NCBI RefSeq assembly: GCF_949628265.1
Contig: NC_088790.1
Span: forward strand, 12,900,545-12,964,544
Reading direction: 5' to 3'
Origin: Cloeon dipterum
Lineage: Eukaryota > Arthropoda > Insecta > Ephemeroptera > Baetidae
DNA length: 64,000 bases
Shown: in pieces, positions 46,501-58,900 of the stretch
Position numbering within the stretch: the stretch's first letter is position 1
Layout of the letters: the number at the start of each line of letters is the position of its first letter
Program-made: the position numbers and the translations under genes
The notes under the pieces: generated by a model
What the model was told of the DNA's origin: nothing
The model's database searches: none
Seen by the model: only the letters and a program-made list of their open reading frames with translations

Positions 46501-47553
46501 CGTAAATTCCTAGCTCCTTCATCGATCACCCAAAATAGGCGGAGGTATTCAACTAACGTCAAATTATGAAAGTTTCTTTTGCTGTTAAAAACCGATGAAG
46601 ACCGGAGCACACGAATTTTTCATGATTTTTCGTTTGAAATTAAACGCAGCTTCCTTGGTGTTTTTATCTTTCCGTATTTTTATAGAAATTTCCAGCTCAC
46701 TTGTTTCGGCTACTGCTTGCATTCCATTATAGCTAATGAATTATAGGGCTTAAATAATCTGCAGCCGATAACAGTTGAGCAGGAAGTTTCTGTTACTCAT
46801 TTATTTGAATAAAATATTTAAAAAAATCCTTTTCTTTTGTGTTGTGCATGAAGCAAGCTGCTTTATTTGGAATCAATATGTATGTGTGTGTGTATATTTA
46901 TAAATTTCAACGCTTTAATGGATTTCCCAGATACAGAACAATGTTGATGTCTAAAAGAATTCGGAGGAAAATCTCGAAATGATGAGAACGATCGTTTGCA
47001 TGATATTTAATCATTCTTCTCAGTTGAATTAATATAAATGCTCGTCTGCTGCAGCAAGCAGTGGCTGAGTGCGAAAACGAGATATACGTGCTTTTTATAC
47101 GCCAAAAGCTGCCTCATTTTTCTCATCTTCTAATGACAATGAAACGAGATCCACGCGGAGCATATTTCGTACAGAGGAGCCCAAAGCACAAAGAGGAAAT
47201 TGCAAAACGTCTTATCTCTATTTTGGGAATATATTCACTCTTATTAGATATAACTTAATCCACGAATTTAAACTAATAATAATTATCTCGGTATTGGAGG
47301 AATTAGCAACAAAAACTAGTGTTTTGCGCAGACTTAAAATTAATGCAAACTTTTGCTTGCTTGATTGTGGGCCAGTCTGTTCCACATTTCATACCGCAGG
47401 CGTCCGTTTCTTCTTTCTTCTTCTCCCCTTCTTGCTCGCGCTGACAGCCTCGTCCAGCAAATCCTCAAAACTTTTGCCCTGCTGGGATGAAACAATTATT
47501 TTTTCGCCGCGTGCTCGCGGACTGAGCGCAATTTCGTCCTCTGCCATCTCCAT
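37595..47553 (-). CDS. AHI1: AHI1 / jouberin homologue (WD40, ciliary transition zone), SH3-less
   Basis: Twelve exons on the minus strand: 47395-47553, 45802-46194, 44339-44525, 42709-43038, 42276-42415, 41754-41981, 40775-40939, 40552-40734, 39749-39880, 38993-39294, 37831-38057 and 37595-37776. They total 2628 nt, or 875 aa, with all phases agreeing. Residues 1-246 are charged and low in complexity. A conserved middle part follows, with CIGWAFLKL, SKLRLQIYEP and FSVFVTVRGTE as in jouberin. The WD40 region spans about 480-815: GHEGLIYCLSWLHDDKWLVS, LPHPSFVYCAKFVPGERNAI, VSGSKDKTLRVWK, VHPSGKRIFISARDSVVRMI, SPCGSLLIGGSEDGSFVVW. The last exon is mostly polar and helical and ends at TGA without the SH3 domain of human AHI1 (1196 aa). 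Jouberin acts at the ciliary transition zone and basal body and is mutated in Joubert syndrome. I chose the ATG at 47553; a second in-frame ATG lies two codons on. The larger introns hold a tandem repeat at 45026-45390 but no other gene. Confidence 0.93.
43039..44338 (-). other. AHI1 intron 3
   Basis: AT-rich intron of about 1.3 kb with normal splice ends. ORFs such as 43474-43764 show no recognisable domain. Nothing else was seen. Confidence 0.7.
44526..45801 (-). other. AHI1 intron 2
   Basis: An intron of about 1.3 kb whose middle is taken up by the C-rich tandem repeat at 45026-45390. The rest is AT-rich, with nothing recognised. Confidence 0.75.
45026..45390. repeat. tandem repeat, unit about 175 bp, C-rich on the plus strand
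   Basis: Units starting GCGAACT(T/C)GTCC begin at 45026 and 45201, and a third partial unit starts GCGAACTC at 45377, giving spacings of 175 and 176 bp. Each full unit carries CAGAGTCGAATTT, CCTACCCCAAAAG, GATTCGATATT and a long pyrimidine run of C blocks. The copies differ at many positions. The long pyrimidine tracts could form unusual DNA structures. It lies in AHI1 intron 2. Confidence 0.85.
46195..47394 (-). other. AHI1 intron 1
   Basis: AT-rich intron of 1.2 kb with a short TG repeat at 46880-46894. No other feature was recognised. Confidence 0.7.
46880..46894. repeat. (TG)n microsatellite
   Basis: A short TG repeat with one A interruption, in AHI1 intron 1. Confidence 0.7.
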
Positions 47554-49913
47554 TGGTGCGATTTCACTGTTTAGCCACTCACGCGAAAGAGTAAACACGA
47601 AGTGGAATGTGAATTTTGAATTGTGAGGGCGGCCGCGCGTCACGGCTCACATGGGGTGCTCACCCTTGCGTGACTGGACACCCCTGACGCCCGCTGCCAC
47701 CCTCTGCTGAGCGTGCAAGCAACTACTTTTATAGGTGAAAAATAAGCTCTATACTTCTGGAGGAAGAGGATAGCATATTAATATATTTTAAACTAAATTT
47801 TAATAGATCATTTTTTACATTGAACAACAAATAGTATTTTAATATTGTATTTGTAATGAATGATGGAATTAGAAGCTGTGTGTGTGAAAAACAATCTATC
47901 ATTTTCATTAAATACAAAATAAGATTTTTAAAACAAAGAGCAAGGAAAAGAAACGTGAGCCTTTTGCGTGCCTTCAATATTTTTGATTACGTTACTCAGG
48001 GCATTTTCTTAGCCAAATCGTTGCGGACATCCATGATTAATTTTTCAAGCTAAGTCGAGTTTTTTCATTGCCGTTTTTTGAATTAGGATCGATCGGCCGA
48101 ATAACAGTTAAAATTTATAAATAAAGGGGTTAAAATGTAAATTATTGATTAAATCCAACGCGATGTAGTTTCAAACGCCTCTCTGAATGAGAGGTCCACA
48201 GGGACTCAATGTACGTTTTGCACATCCACTACCAAATACAGGATTAGTCAAGCAAATTAATTCGGTTGAATTTCCACGTTATGCTGAAAATAATATCACG
48301 TTCGTGCACACGTTTTTGCCAATATGCTGTAGAATTAAGTGAAAGTGTTGGCTGTTGGTTAGGTCACATGACAGAAGATATTAAGTGGAGTTTAATTGAT
48401 GCTGTACAGAGGCAATGAATTGATATTTATGGTAAATAATGCTGGCGTATGAGAGCCGGGACCCTGCTAACTCAATTTCAATGTAATTGGTATTCTGAAA
48501 TTGTTTTCTGCCTCTAGTAGCTATATACTTGAATTAATTAACATTTATATGCAAATCACGTTTGCCAAATACATTTTTCTGCTTTAAAAACCAATTTAAT
48601 TCACATCTCTAAAATGGGCTCAAGCGTGGTAGGGTAGTAGGTTTCCACCGCTATTTAAATGCACTTTCCATGTATTATATCTCTGTGGATAAAGAAGCCG
48701 CTTCATTCAATCAGCGGTTTAAAAACCAACTTGCACGTGAAAGAAGTAGAGCACATTTTCCAGTTGCGCTTTCCTGACTACGCATTTTCCCCACATGAAA
48801 ATTGCACTTTATACCCCAGCTATACGATATTGCTCTATGGGAAATATTCACACTCAATGCTTTTTCCAGCCTTGTTGATGCAAAGATTGCGTTGAAAAAG
48901 TACAGGACGAGATTCTTATGGAAAAATGTTTCTAAGGAATTTCTGCAGTGATTTTTCCAATAAAATGAAAATCTGATGAAAAATATTTTTGTTTCCTCAG
49001 TTTCAGGATTCTTTGAAAAACCGCCTGAACATGTAAACCATACAACAAGCGAAATTTAACACATTTAACCGTCTTAATCTTTGCACTTCTTGCTATTAAC
49101 GTAAAAAAAAACTCAACTTAAAGATGAAGGAAAAATCAATCGTGAAAATGGCGGAGAAAACTTACACTTACGGCACTATCTCACAATGTGATGTTTAATA
49201 ACCAACAAAACAAGTGTTTTCCATTGACTTTGAACACCTCAATAGTGTGAAGGTTATTTGATTTAGCAAGAATATTATTGTTAAAAAAGATAAATTAGAA
49301 TAACTTTAAATTTAAGTCAAAACGACTTACATTTGCTGAAAATTTGTTTTAAGACATTTTACTTACTCTTCCATAATTAATAAAAATAAATTAAATGTGT
49401 CCCTTTTTAAACCCATTTTTAGAATCAATAGGAAGTTTTAAACGCCAGGCGAGTTTGGCGCGTGGCGTGAAGGAATCTGGTGTGCGTGGAGCGGGATTAA
49501 GAGATACCTTCGGCGCGCGGCGGCCAGATTCGTAACCTTGGAGCCGAGGTGCAGGTATTCGACTAATCACGGTTGGAGCCGGACGCAGAGAAGATCGCAC
49601 CGATTGGCCGGTCGAAGGCTCCTCAGCCAATCACGAAGCCACTCTCAGCACGTCTCAGGTCGCTCCGCAGAAGGAAGGGAAAGTCAACCAGCGGGCCTGC
49701 TTAGGTTCCGTGTCGTTCTTTGTTGTTTTGAGTCCAGTTTGTGGACCAGTCGCGGCCTGCACCCCGTCGAAATGCGCTTTCGGCACCCTGCTGAGCCAGA
49801 GATTTATCGACTGCGGCGATGAGGTGAATGATCCAAGTGTGCCGTGATCAAATAGTGTGCGTGTGAGGACAGTGATTTGCATCGGCTCGCCAATTAGTGT
49901 GTGATTGGGCACG
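47554..49913. promoter_or_regulatory. divergent intergenic region, AHI1 / Cad96Ca
   Basis: 2.36 kb between two divergent start codons. The end next to Cad96Ca (about 49440-49913) is GC-rich and has CCAAT-like motifs such as GCCAATCACG near 49627; it probably holds that gene's core promoter and 5' UTR. The AHI1 side (47600-47720) is also GC-rich. The middle is AT-rich, with nothing recognised. ORFs at 49391-49630 and 49538-49822 look like by-products of base composition. Confidence 0.55.
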
Positions 49914-52900
49914 ATGACGCGCAGAGTCGACTCAATTATCGGCTCGCTCTTTTTTTGGGCTGTGCTCGTCCATAATGCCGCGGGTGAGTAGCCTTTTCCT
50001 CCCCATCGAGTATATCGTTTGTTTCAATTTTCGCCAGCCTGTTGAACGCAGGTGCGAATCTTGCCTGGCCATGAGAGCGTGTGTGCCACTTTTGGTGCTG
50101 CTGCGGAATTTATGTTTTCATACTCGTGCACTTTAGTGCGATTGTGAAAGAGGGCGTGAAGAGGAAGGACGTGAGAAAAATTCAACTCGGTTTTGGTCTA
50201 GTTGTCGTTGTTCAAAATGAGATAATACCAAAAGTTCAAAATTAATCCACGCAATGTTGCGAGTAAAAATTATAATGGAGCTATTACGTGGAAGCAATTT
50301 TATGAACGCACATCCACGCAGAATTTGCCTGACGTCAAGAGCAGTTGTTAATTAATTTGAAACAAAGGGCAACAAAACGTTCCTGCTAATTGTCTTCCTC
50401 CGGGTAGTTGCGGATTTTTGCAGTGAATTACAAAGTAAGTGATATTCGCATTGGTGTGGGCTGTTTTAAATTTTTAAACATATATATTAAATTTCTGTGA
50501 AGCGAGATGATGAGCAAATGCCAGTGCAGTGACGGTTTCGATTGTGAAAAGAGGTTACAAGAGTGTTCGTACATAGCACACAATGGTGTCGGCGCCGGAT
50601 AGCTCTCCTTTCTCTCTTTGAGCAGTTATTGAACTCATCGTCACGAAAGTTAAACTAAAATACATACCGTGAGGCCTAAACTTTATAGAGAGTGTTTATT
50701 TATATAAAACGGATGACTTTAAAAATGAAAGAAAAGGTTTCCATTCCAATTTTTGTGCGAAACTCCTTATTGTTTGCAATTTTTTTAGTATGGTGGTGCA
50801 AGCTTTTATGAAAGGTTGAGCCCTCATGGTGTTTTTGTGCTCATATTATGACTATATTATCAGCTTTGTTTTGTGTGTTTGCGAGGCATTACTTTCTTTG
50901 AATCGCATCTTTTGTTGTGTTGCCTCCCAGCGTCTGGCAGATTTTGGGGGTACGACTGCACTGCCATATCTGCAGCTTCTTTTATTCCTACTCCTTTTGT
51001 TTTATGACCTTTGTTTTGAGACCTCCTCCCAAATCTTTCTGTTACGTCCACTTTTCTTCTTGAAGTAAGCGAATAATTCAATTTATATCAGTGTTTCGTT
51101 TAGCCTTTTGAGCTTTTGAGACCAAGTTCAGAAAACATTCCCTAAAAAGGATTTCACAAATTTTACTGTGCCTTTTTGATCAATTTAATCGTTTGAGAGA
51201 ATAATGGATGTGAAATATCGACAAGCAACAATGTTCCTTTTTACTTGACTTTTCTTTGTAATTTTTCCACCAAACAATGACGTTGCCATCCCCACGCACA
51301 AGCAGCTTCTATGCGCACAGCTCTTGTTTTTATCAGCCATTCGTTGGATTTTCCCAATTATTCCTTCCCTCCGCTTGTGCTCGAGAGGAACGGCTATCAA
51401 AAAAGATGGCTCATACTTGCGAACGCAAAACACTTAACATGTATCATCAAGAGCTATAGAGCTAGAGTATCATCAATGCATCCACTCTCGTAACTAAGCA
51501 ATATATATAAAAATCAATAAATAAATTTTTGATATTTCTTAAAAAAAAATCTCCATGGTAGCTCGCATTGATTTTGGTTATATTCCAATCCTAACATAAC
51601 ATGACCAGAAATTTAATAAAGAATTATATAGTGGTTGCGGAGCCGAGCTCCCACTCCTTTTTCACTTTTGGTCTAGGGTATTGTTATCAATGATTGTTAG
51701 ACGGTATCTGTTGGAAATTCGTTAAAGCAACATAGAGAGATTTTGAATTTAAATTAGTTTTCGACGGAAACACGAGCTAACAAGTCGCATCTAAAAGAGT
51801 TCCGAGCGTTTAATTGAGAAGTACCCGACTCATTCGGGTAAATTCTTTTCTAATTTTAAATTGTTCTTCAAGTCAATTCTCCTTAATTGTTAATTCTAAA
51901 GTCGATTATGAATTCTGTTTAAAGGTCCTTGTATTCTGTTAGACTTAGTCACCAAGTGACTGTCTTATTAAATAGAAGAATTGTTCAAGATCCCGCAAGG
52001 TTTATTTTTCACCTCAGAACCCCAAAATATATAATATTTTCATTTCTCAATAAAACTGAACGAATATAATTCAATTCAATTTCTTTATTTGTATTACACA
52101 GCCGTACAAAAATCGAAGCTCCTCCATTTCTGTCCGCGCATTTACAAATGAGTCTCATATAACAAAATTTCAATAGCAATAAATAAATAGAAGAAGCATA
52201 GTGTAAACATTTCGTTGTTTGTGTCGCAAGCGAGTATGCATGTTTCGCTACGTAGGTGCCCTGTAATCGAGAAATTCATCACAAGTATAAAATTTGTTTG
52301 CATAAACAAAAATCTTTAACTGCTTCTCGAATTCGTCTAACTGCGGCACACCTCGAATCTGCGCTGGAAGTTTATTATATACAAATTCAACATGTAAATC
52401 TTTGGATTTCGAGAAGACGCCGCTGACACCTGGGAGGGCACAAAATAATTATCTCTGGAGCGAGTGTTATGTCCATTCATGTCCCTTACTAGCTGAAAAT
52501 AGTGATGATGACGACGCACAAATTTGCAACACTCCAATAGAAATATGGAGAAGAGACAGGCAACAAATTAAACTTCTCGAACCATGGTTTCGCTTTTTTG
52601 GAATTGGCGCAAATATGCATATATATATTTCATTTTAGCTTCCGTAAAATTAAATTTAAAATAGGTCCAATATCACAGTTCCCAAAATAAACCCGAGCTT
52701 CAAAGGAGCTCTGCCAGCGTCCACTTGATCATTGGTGCCAATGTCCCCTAATTAGCACTCGCACACAAACGTGCGTCTGAAATCCCCGGTAGTCTGGCGC
52801 TCATCTCTGTGCGCGGAAAAACGAAAAGGGGCAGCAAGGAAATTGTGTGCAAGCGCAAGCTGCCGTTGGGCCCACCCTTTCCCTCATTAGTAAGTGCGTC

Positions 52901-55900
52901 AACAGCTGTTGCCGAGATGGGATCTGAAAGGAGGAAAACAATTATAAAGGGAGAATATTTCCTCCATTTGTTTAGCTTTGAATACGAGAGAGTTATGAGA
53001 TCTGCTCTTATGATGAGAACAAAAATTCTTTTATATTTGGGTCGATATGCCATTTCAAAAGAGAACTGTTTTATCTTTTCATACAAAAATAATCTTCAAA
53101 TTTCGGTTAAGGCAGATTTCAACAAAATTTTCATGGATATTGGCCTGAAAGTTTTCATGCTAACCATGCAGTGAGGACTTCTCTTTACTGATAATAACTT
53201 AAAATAAATTGCAACAACAGTAATTATATCCCAGCAAAAACCTTTTTTACTGAATAATACCCCAAAACTGGATTTAGATTTTCACTCTGCCCTGACTCAA
53301 GTTTACGTAACATTTTATCACAGATCACACAAAAAATAAATTGCCATTATTTGCTAGAGGTAACAATGCAGCAAAATAATTGTTGGCAGCACGGAAAATG
53401 ATTTTGTTTTTATATTCAGCTGCTTGCGAACTTGCGAATGATGAGACAGAATTCCAAATCTTCGTTCAATCAGTGGTAGCTGCCAAGTGCTTGAAGTTGA
53501 TGTTACACACGCTGCTACATTTTCCGTTTGCCGAATGTTCCTACCGCAACGCCGCTGCTGTCGCTTCTCATGAACGGTGTGGAATAATTATTCCCTTGCG
53601 CAAATCTGTCTGGCGATGAAAGATTCCACTCATGCCTTCTGCAGATTGGCGCAGAAACCAGATTCCTAGGCACCTGCGTGAGCATCGAATAGAGCACACA
53701 TCTTCACCTTACTTAAACGCATCACAGCGCTTTATATTTCAGGGGGAACAAGCAGTTCGTTACACTAACCATATTATTGGTAATTATTTACTCAAATAGC
53801 GCATTGAGCTCGAGATCGAATATTTTACAAATGTAAACTATTAGCAAGCAGCCGACAGGTTAGTTCCAAATGTGTTAAATTTCAGCGGGAAATATTTCTG
53901 ACACATTTAGAACTGTATTGAACGCGAAAATAGCTTGATTCAAACTGGTGATATTTGATTCGATTTAAACTGTGATTTGGATTTTAAAAAAAGAATTCGT
54001 TTGAAAATGTGAAATCTTTTGCAGCTTTGCGAAAAATTAATTTTATATCGATCATCAATGAGTGTACTCTATCTATTTCTCAAAATTATCTGCAATTAAC
54101 TTTCACGAAAACGATTTTGTTTGCAATAGTCATTATCGTTGATTTAATATTTTTTAAATTTAAGAATTAAAGCACAATATTTCAATTCATTTATTTTACT
54201 GACAAAAATGTCACATAATTTTGAACACATTGACAAGAGATAAAAATTACTAAGTACAATATTCAAAAACATGTAATCAAATCATCTAATGTACAGACTA
54301 ATGCCGTTTATTGCAAAAGCACAAAAACATATTTTACCCAAGCTCAAACACACGCTATTTTCCTCTATTTGATGGCTCTTTCTCGAGCGAGCGAGTGCAA
54401 GATCGTTAATCTCCATAAATAGGCTGTTCTTCGTTTCCGAGCCAGAAGATTTCCCATCGCTCGTTCCACTGCACCCTGTAATGAAAATCTGTCAGCACCG
54501 ACTGCAGAGAAAAAACGCGCAGTACGCGAGATTCAACCTGCTGGATTTTCATTCCATATATAGCTCACAGAGCAAAAGCTCCTTTGCGGAAGGGTTGACT
54601 CTTGAGGAAAGGATATGAATGTTATCTCATCTGAAGACAGTAATGAGTTCTGCATTGTGTAATTTTATCATGCATCACGCTCAAGACTGTCGTGCATGGT
54701 ATGGAGAAAATTGCCCTCACTATAATCATATAAGTTTCAACAGGAATTATATGAAGAGTTTGTTATCCATTTGATGAATTGAGTTTAAGAAAAAAGAGCA
54801 TATCTCAGACTAATTTCGAATTTGTGAACCTTTGGCCGTGTTGTACTAATTTATGATGAATCATAATCATCATCAATATTGATCAAGATAGAAGATAGAA
54901 AATGAGAGAGAATGAAACATACTTTATTAGACACTTATATTCTTATTTGCGCCCAGCCCAGTGTCTCTTGCTGAAAGTTCGGAAAAAATGCTGTCTAAAT
55001 AAAAAAAACTCCATTCTTCTCTACATATTTTCAACTCTAATGGCCAGCTTTATAATTTTATTTAATCAATTAAAAGAAAAGCCTCAGGTTATTAAATCCA
55101 ATAAGTAATTTAGAATAATAAAAATTCCATTAGCACAAGGTCGCTTGAAAATAAAATTGATTAACTCGTTCAAGTCAGATAATCAACATTCTCAGTGGAG
55201 TGACCGCAGTGCAGGTGACCTTGTTGAACGCCAGGTCACAATTTATTACTGACAATTATTACATATTCGAGAGGAATAAGGCAACTATGAAGAGGGGAAA
55301 AGCGCTGACACAATGAACTCTATGGTGCACGCGCGCAACAATCTCTTTATCCTAGCTCCACTTCGCACACAAGAGCCAGTCTATCACCGTTAATGGCACC
55401 CTTAATCACGGATCTCGACTGACGGAGGTATTTTGCCAAGAACCCGCCTCCCTAAGTCAGTCAGAATAGTAGTTTTGCAGGATCTTATATAAGGGAAAAG
55501 GCAGAAGGCCCAACTTTGCCGTAATTGCAAAACGGGTATTAACCCTATGCAATTTTAGTCAGTAAATAATTTGCCTCGTAGTTTGATATAATTGGCAGAG
55601 TTACAACTTCTTCGGAATTTAATTTTGTGAATTCTCTCAGTCAGAAGTCGGAGAGAAATCTACGCGCTTAGAAAAACTGCTGATCAGATTAGATATTTTT
55701 CATTGCAAGCCTGTTCTTGCGTTTGTTGTGTTTTTGAGTTGTGTCATTGCTTTGATGAAAGAATGTGAATTCCTGAATTGTGTTTTCCCTTTTCAATTTT
55801 ATGTAGGAAAGCTTAGTCCAGTTGGAGCTGGATTCAGGTAGCGTCATACTGGGTAGCAGTGTAATCATTTTTGTTTCCTCCTAGAAAGCAGTGCGTGCTT

Positions 55901-58900
55901 TTCAGTGAACATTATTAATTGAAAAATGCACTTTCCTCTGGAGTCATAAAAAAATGAATCCAGTTTTTTTTTGCTTAATCGTCTGAGTCATTGCTTTTAA
56001 TAAATACTAAAAAGAAGTGGTGTCACGTTGTTCTTTACACAAAACAAACATATTTACCCACCGCTGGATATTTATTCTTCCTAATAGAAGAAATAAACAT
56101 GTTATTTGCTGAAAAGTGAAGCTCTGCTGCCCAATCTAATATTGCTCTTTGCCCTTCAACTCTCCGTGAGGAAATCAGTGGAAAAGCAATGCGGAAATGT
56201 GCTTCTGATATCAAGAAGTCAGTCTTTTCCTTATTTCGATTCTTCATTGGAAACTGGAGAATGTTGAAAGAAGTTTGCGGAAGTTAGTTCGATATGAGTT
56301 TCAGGAGGGTTGAAAAGCCGTTTTTGATCTCGTTCCATAGCGTATATTGAGTACCACTCTTTAAATGACATTTCCTTCACGTGGTTGAATATGATTGAAA
56401 ACACATTTCATTAAAACAGATAGCTTGCCAATAGGCAAATCTCTCAGACGGGAGTGACGACGGCTGGCGGATATCGCATCTACGCACGCATCGTCAAAGA
56501 GAGTAGCGATCATGCGCGCGATGAAGTTTTAATTAAATTTCACCCAAGATTGCGTGGCAGATGGTAGCGTAAAAATTCTTCGTGGCGCCCCACTTGAGAG
56601 TGAACAAAAAGTTCTAGTAAACCGCAAAACGCCTGCTGTCTAGACTCAGCTGCATTCCAGACGATGGAAAGGTGCCACCACAACGCTGGAAAATCTGCAC
56701 TAGACTAGACTAATGATGCCAAGTAAAGTTTGAGATTAACCCTCGCTTTTTTCCCTTGTATGAAACACGACCACGTATTAAGCAGTGAAATTACTGATAA
56801 AATTTATTTTTAGCTCCCTGTGATGAACTTGCATTCAGTAAATGGTTTTTAGTGAAAAAGTTAAGGAATATTTTGCTTTAACAATTATTTTTTCGATTTA
56901 ATATAGGCAGGTTAAGGAATTCAGGGCTGTTAACATTAATGTCAATAATTTTGCCTTTAGGCATTGATTTCGCTATAAAAATCTTCTGCGACTCTTAAAA
57001 CCGAGAAAAACTGCCATAAACCACATAGGACACGTTATATAATGATTAAATTGTTCTACATGGCGTCGACGCATGTTTGGAAGGTTTTCTAGCCATTAAG
57101 AAATTGGTATTCTATATCCTTTGATCGGTTCACCTCCTTTGAGATTAGTGACACTAAAAAGAACAACTCGCGAAAACTCCGTATTCCAATAGCATCGTGA
57201 ACGAATAACATAGGCGCACAGATCTCATTGAAGGAAGCCCAGTTCAGTAAAGGACCAGCTTAAGCTGTTGGTTCTACTTAAGGAGAAAAATTTATTCACT
57301 GCTGTATTTAAACCAGTTCATTTATATTTAGTATGAAAAAATGCCTTAAATATAAATCCACTTATTTTTTTACCACAATACATCATATTGTATTAATTTC
57401 ATCGTTTGGTTGTTGTTGTTGTAGAAGCATGTGGTTTAGTCAATTGTTTTTAAACAATAACTCATTGTCAGTCAAATATTTATATAACATTCTGAGCGCA
57501 CTGATTTCCCCATATTTTTTCGATAGACATTTTTTCTGTTACAGGTAAAGTGATTAATGCGCAGTATTTCCTATAGTAAATTTTATTAAATTTGTTGAGG
57601 GCTTGCGTGTTGATGGACTGCGACTTCTAGTTGTTGTAGAATTGTGTCGCGTCCGTTTATATTGGCTCGTCAAACAAAGTAATGTGTCACTGTTGTGTGA
57701 TTTTTGTGTGTTGTACTTGGTCATTGTTTATTAATGGGATGTAGCTATTACACTGTAATAATTAAAAATACTATTTTGTTCTATAGTTGAAAGGGTGATA
57801 AATTACACACATACACTATGTACATCCTACATATATCATCTGTCAACTTCAGTTTACCTTGAATCTGTTTGTTGGTTAAAACAAGAACTTTGACGGATAT
57901 TGTTTGAAATAAAGCTCAAGTCAAAATGACTATGTATGCAAATTTCTTTATTTTGCTCTCCAAAAACAGTAATAAATTTTATAGCTGTCCCAAGGGAGCA
58001 CTGAAACTGATTAAATCTAGCCGTGAAACAGCCCTTGTCTTTGCGCTTAACAAACAGAAATTTCACTGCTTTCGAATGAATCCTGGTGCGAGACCGCGGG
58101 AATCTCTCGAGGAGAGAGTGCTTTTAACACGCGACGCGTGCACGCATTTCAATCCGAGCGCCAGGTCCGCTCACCGCGGCGTTCCTGCAGGCAGGCAAGG
58201 TCATGGAATCGAGTGACGTCAGCTGGGCCTTTCCTTTTCAGCGGCGAGACGCGGATGTCAAACAACGCACTCACGGTTCCTGATCCAGAGAGGGACACGC
58301 CGCGTGTAAATCCAAACGCCGTCATCATTCATCATCTTACAACCTGGCCGCGCATCCGCGTTCGCTGCCTGTTAATAATGGACCAATACATCGCGCGCTA
58401 AAAAGTCAAGGCTTGAGCGACGCGTATAGTTAAATGTTTCTAAGCTTGAAGGCTGAACGTCAAAGAAGCTTTTTACATCACGCCTCTTTTATCTTTGCTT
58501 GAATTTTGGCTATTAAAAAAATTATTTTTAATGGCGCTCTCAAGCATAAATTATTCTCTAATATATTTCTAAAAAAGAAAGGTAAAATTGTATTATTTCG
58601 AATAGACATAAAAAGTGGTCATTTATCAAAAGAAAATTTGACTGGTTCATTTTTTTATATAAAATGTTGTACTTCCTCGACCGTTAATCGGTTTCCTCAA
58701 ATTGAATACTACCGTGATTTACCGGAAAGTTAACTTTTAAGACACAGCAAATTGCTTTTCTTTATAAATTTTGATTATTTCAACGAAATTTGTAGGAGAA
58801 CTAAGCTCTAAAAACCTTAAAAGAACTCGCGACGAAATTAGATTTTTCTTGAAAGCTAAATGCAACGTTGCGGTGGGAAATTAAATTACAAAGAGGTTGG

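Noticed and set aside
49391..49630. 79-codon minus-strand ORF in the Cad96Ca promoter region
   Set aside because: It lies in GC-rich sequence where stop codons are rare, overlaps a plus-strand ORF, and has no domain.
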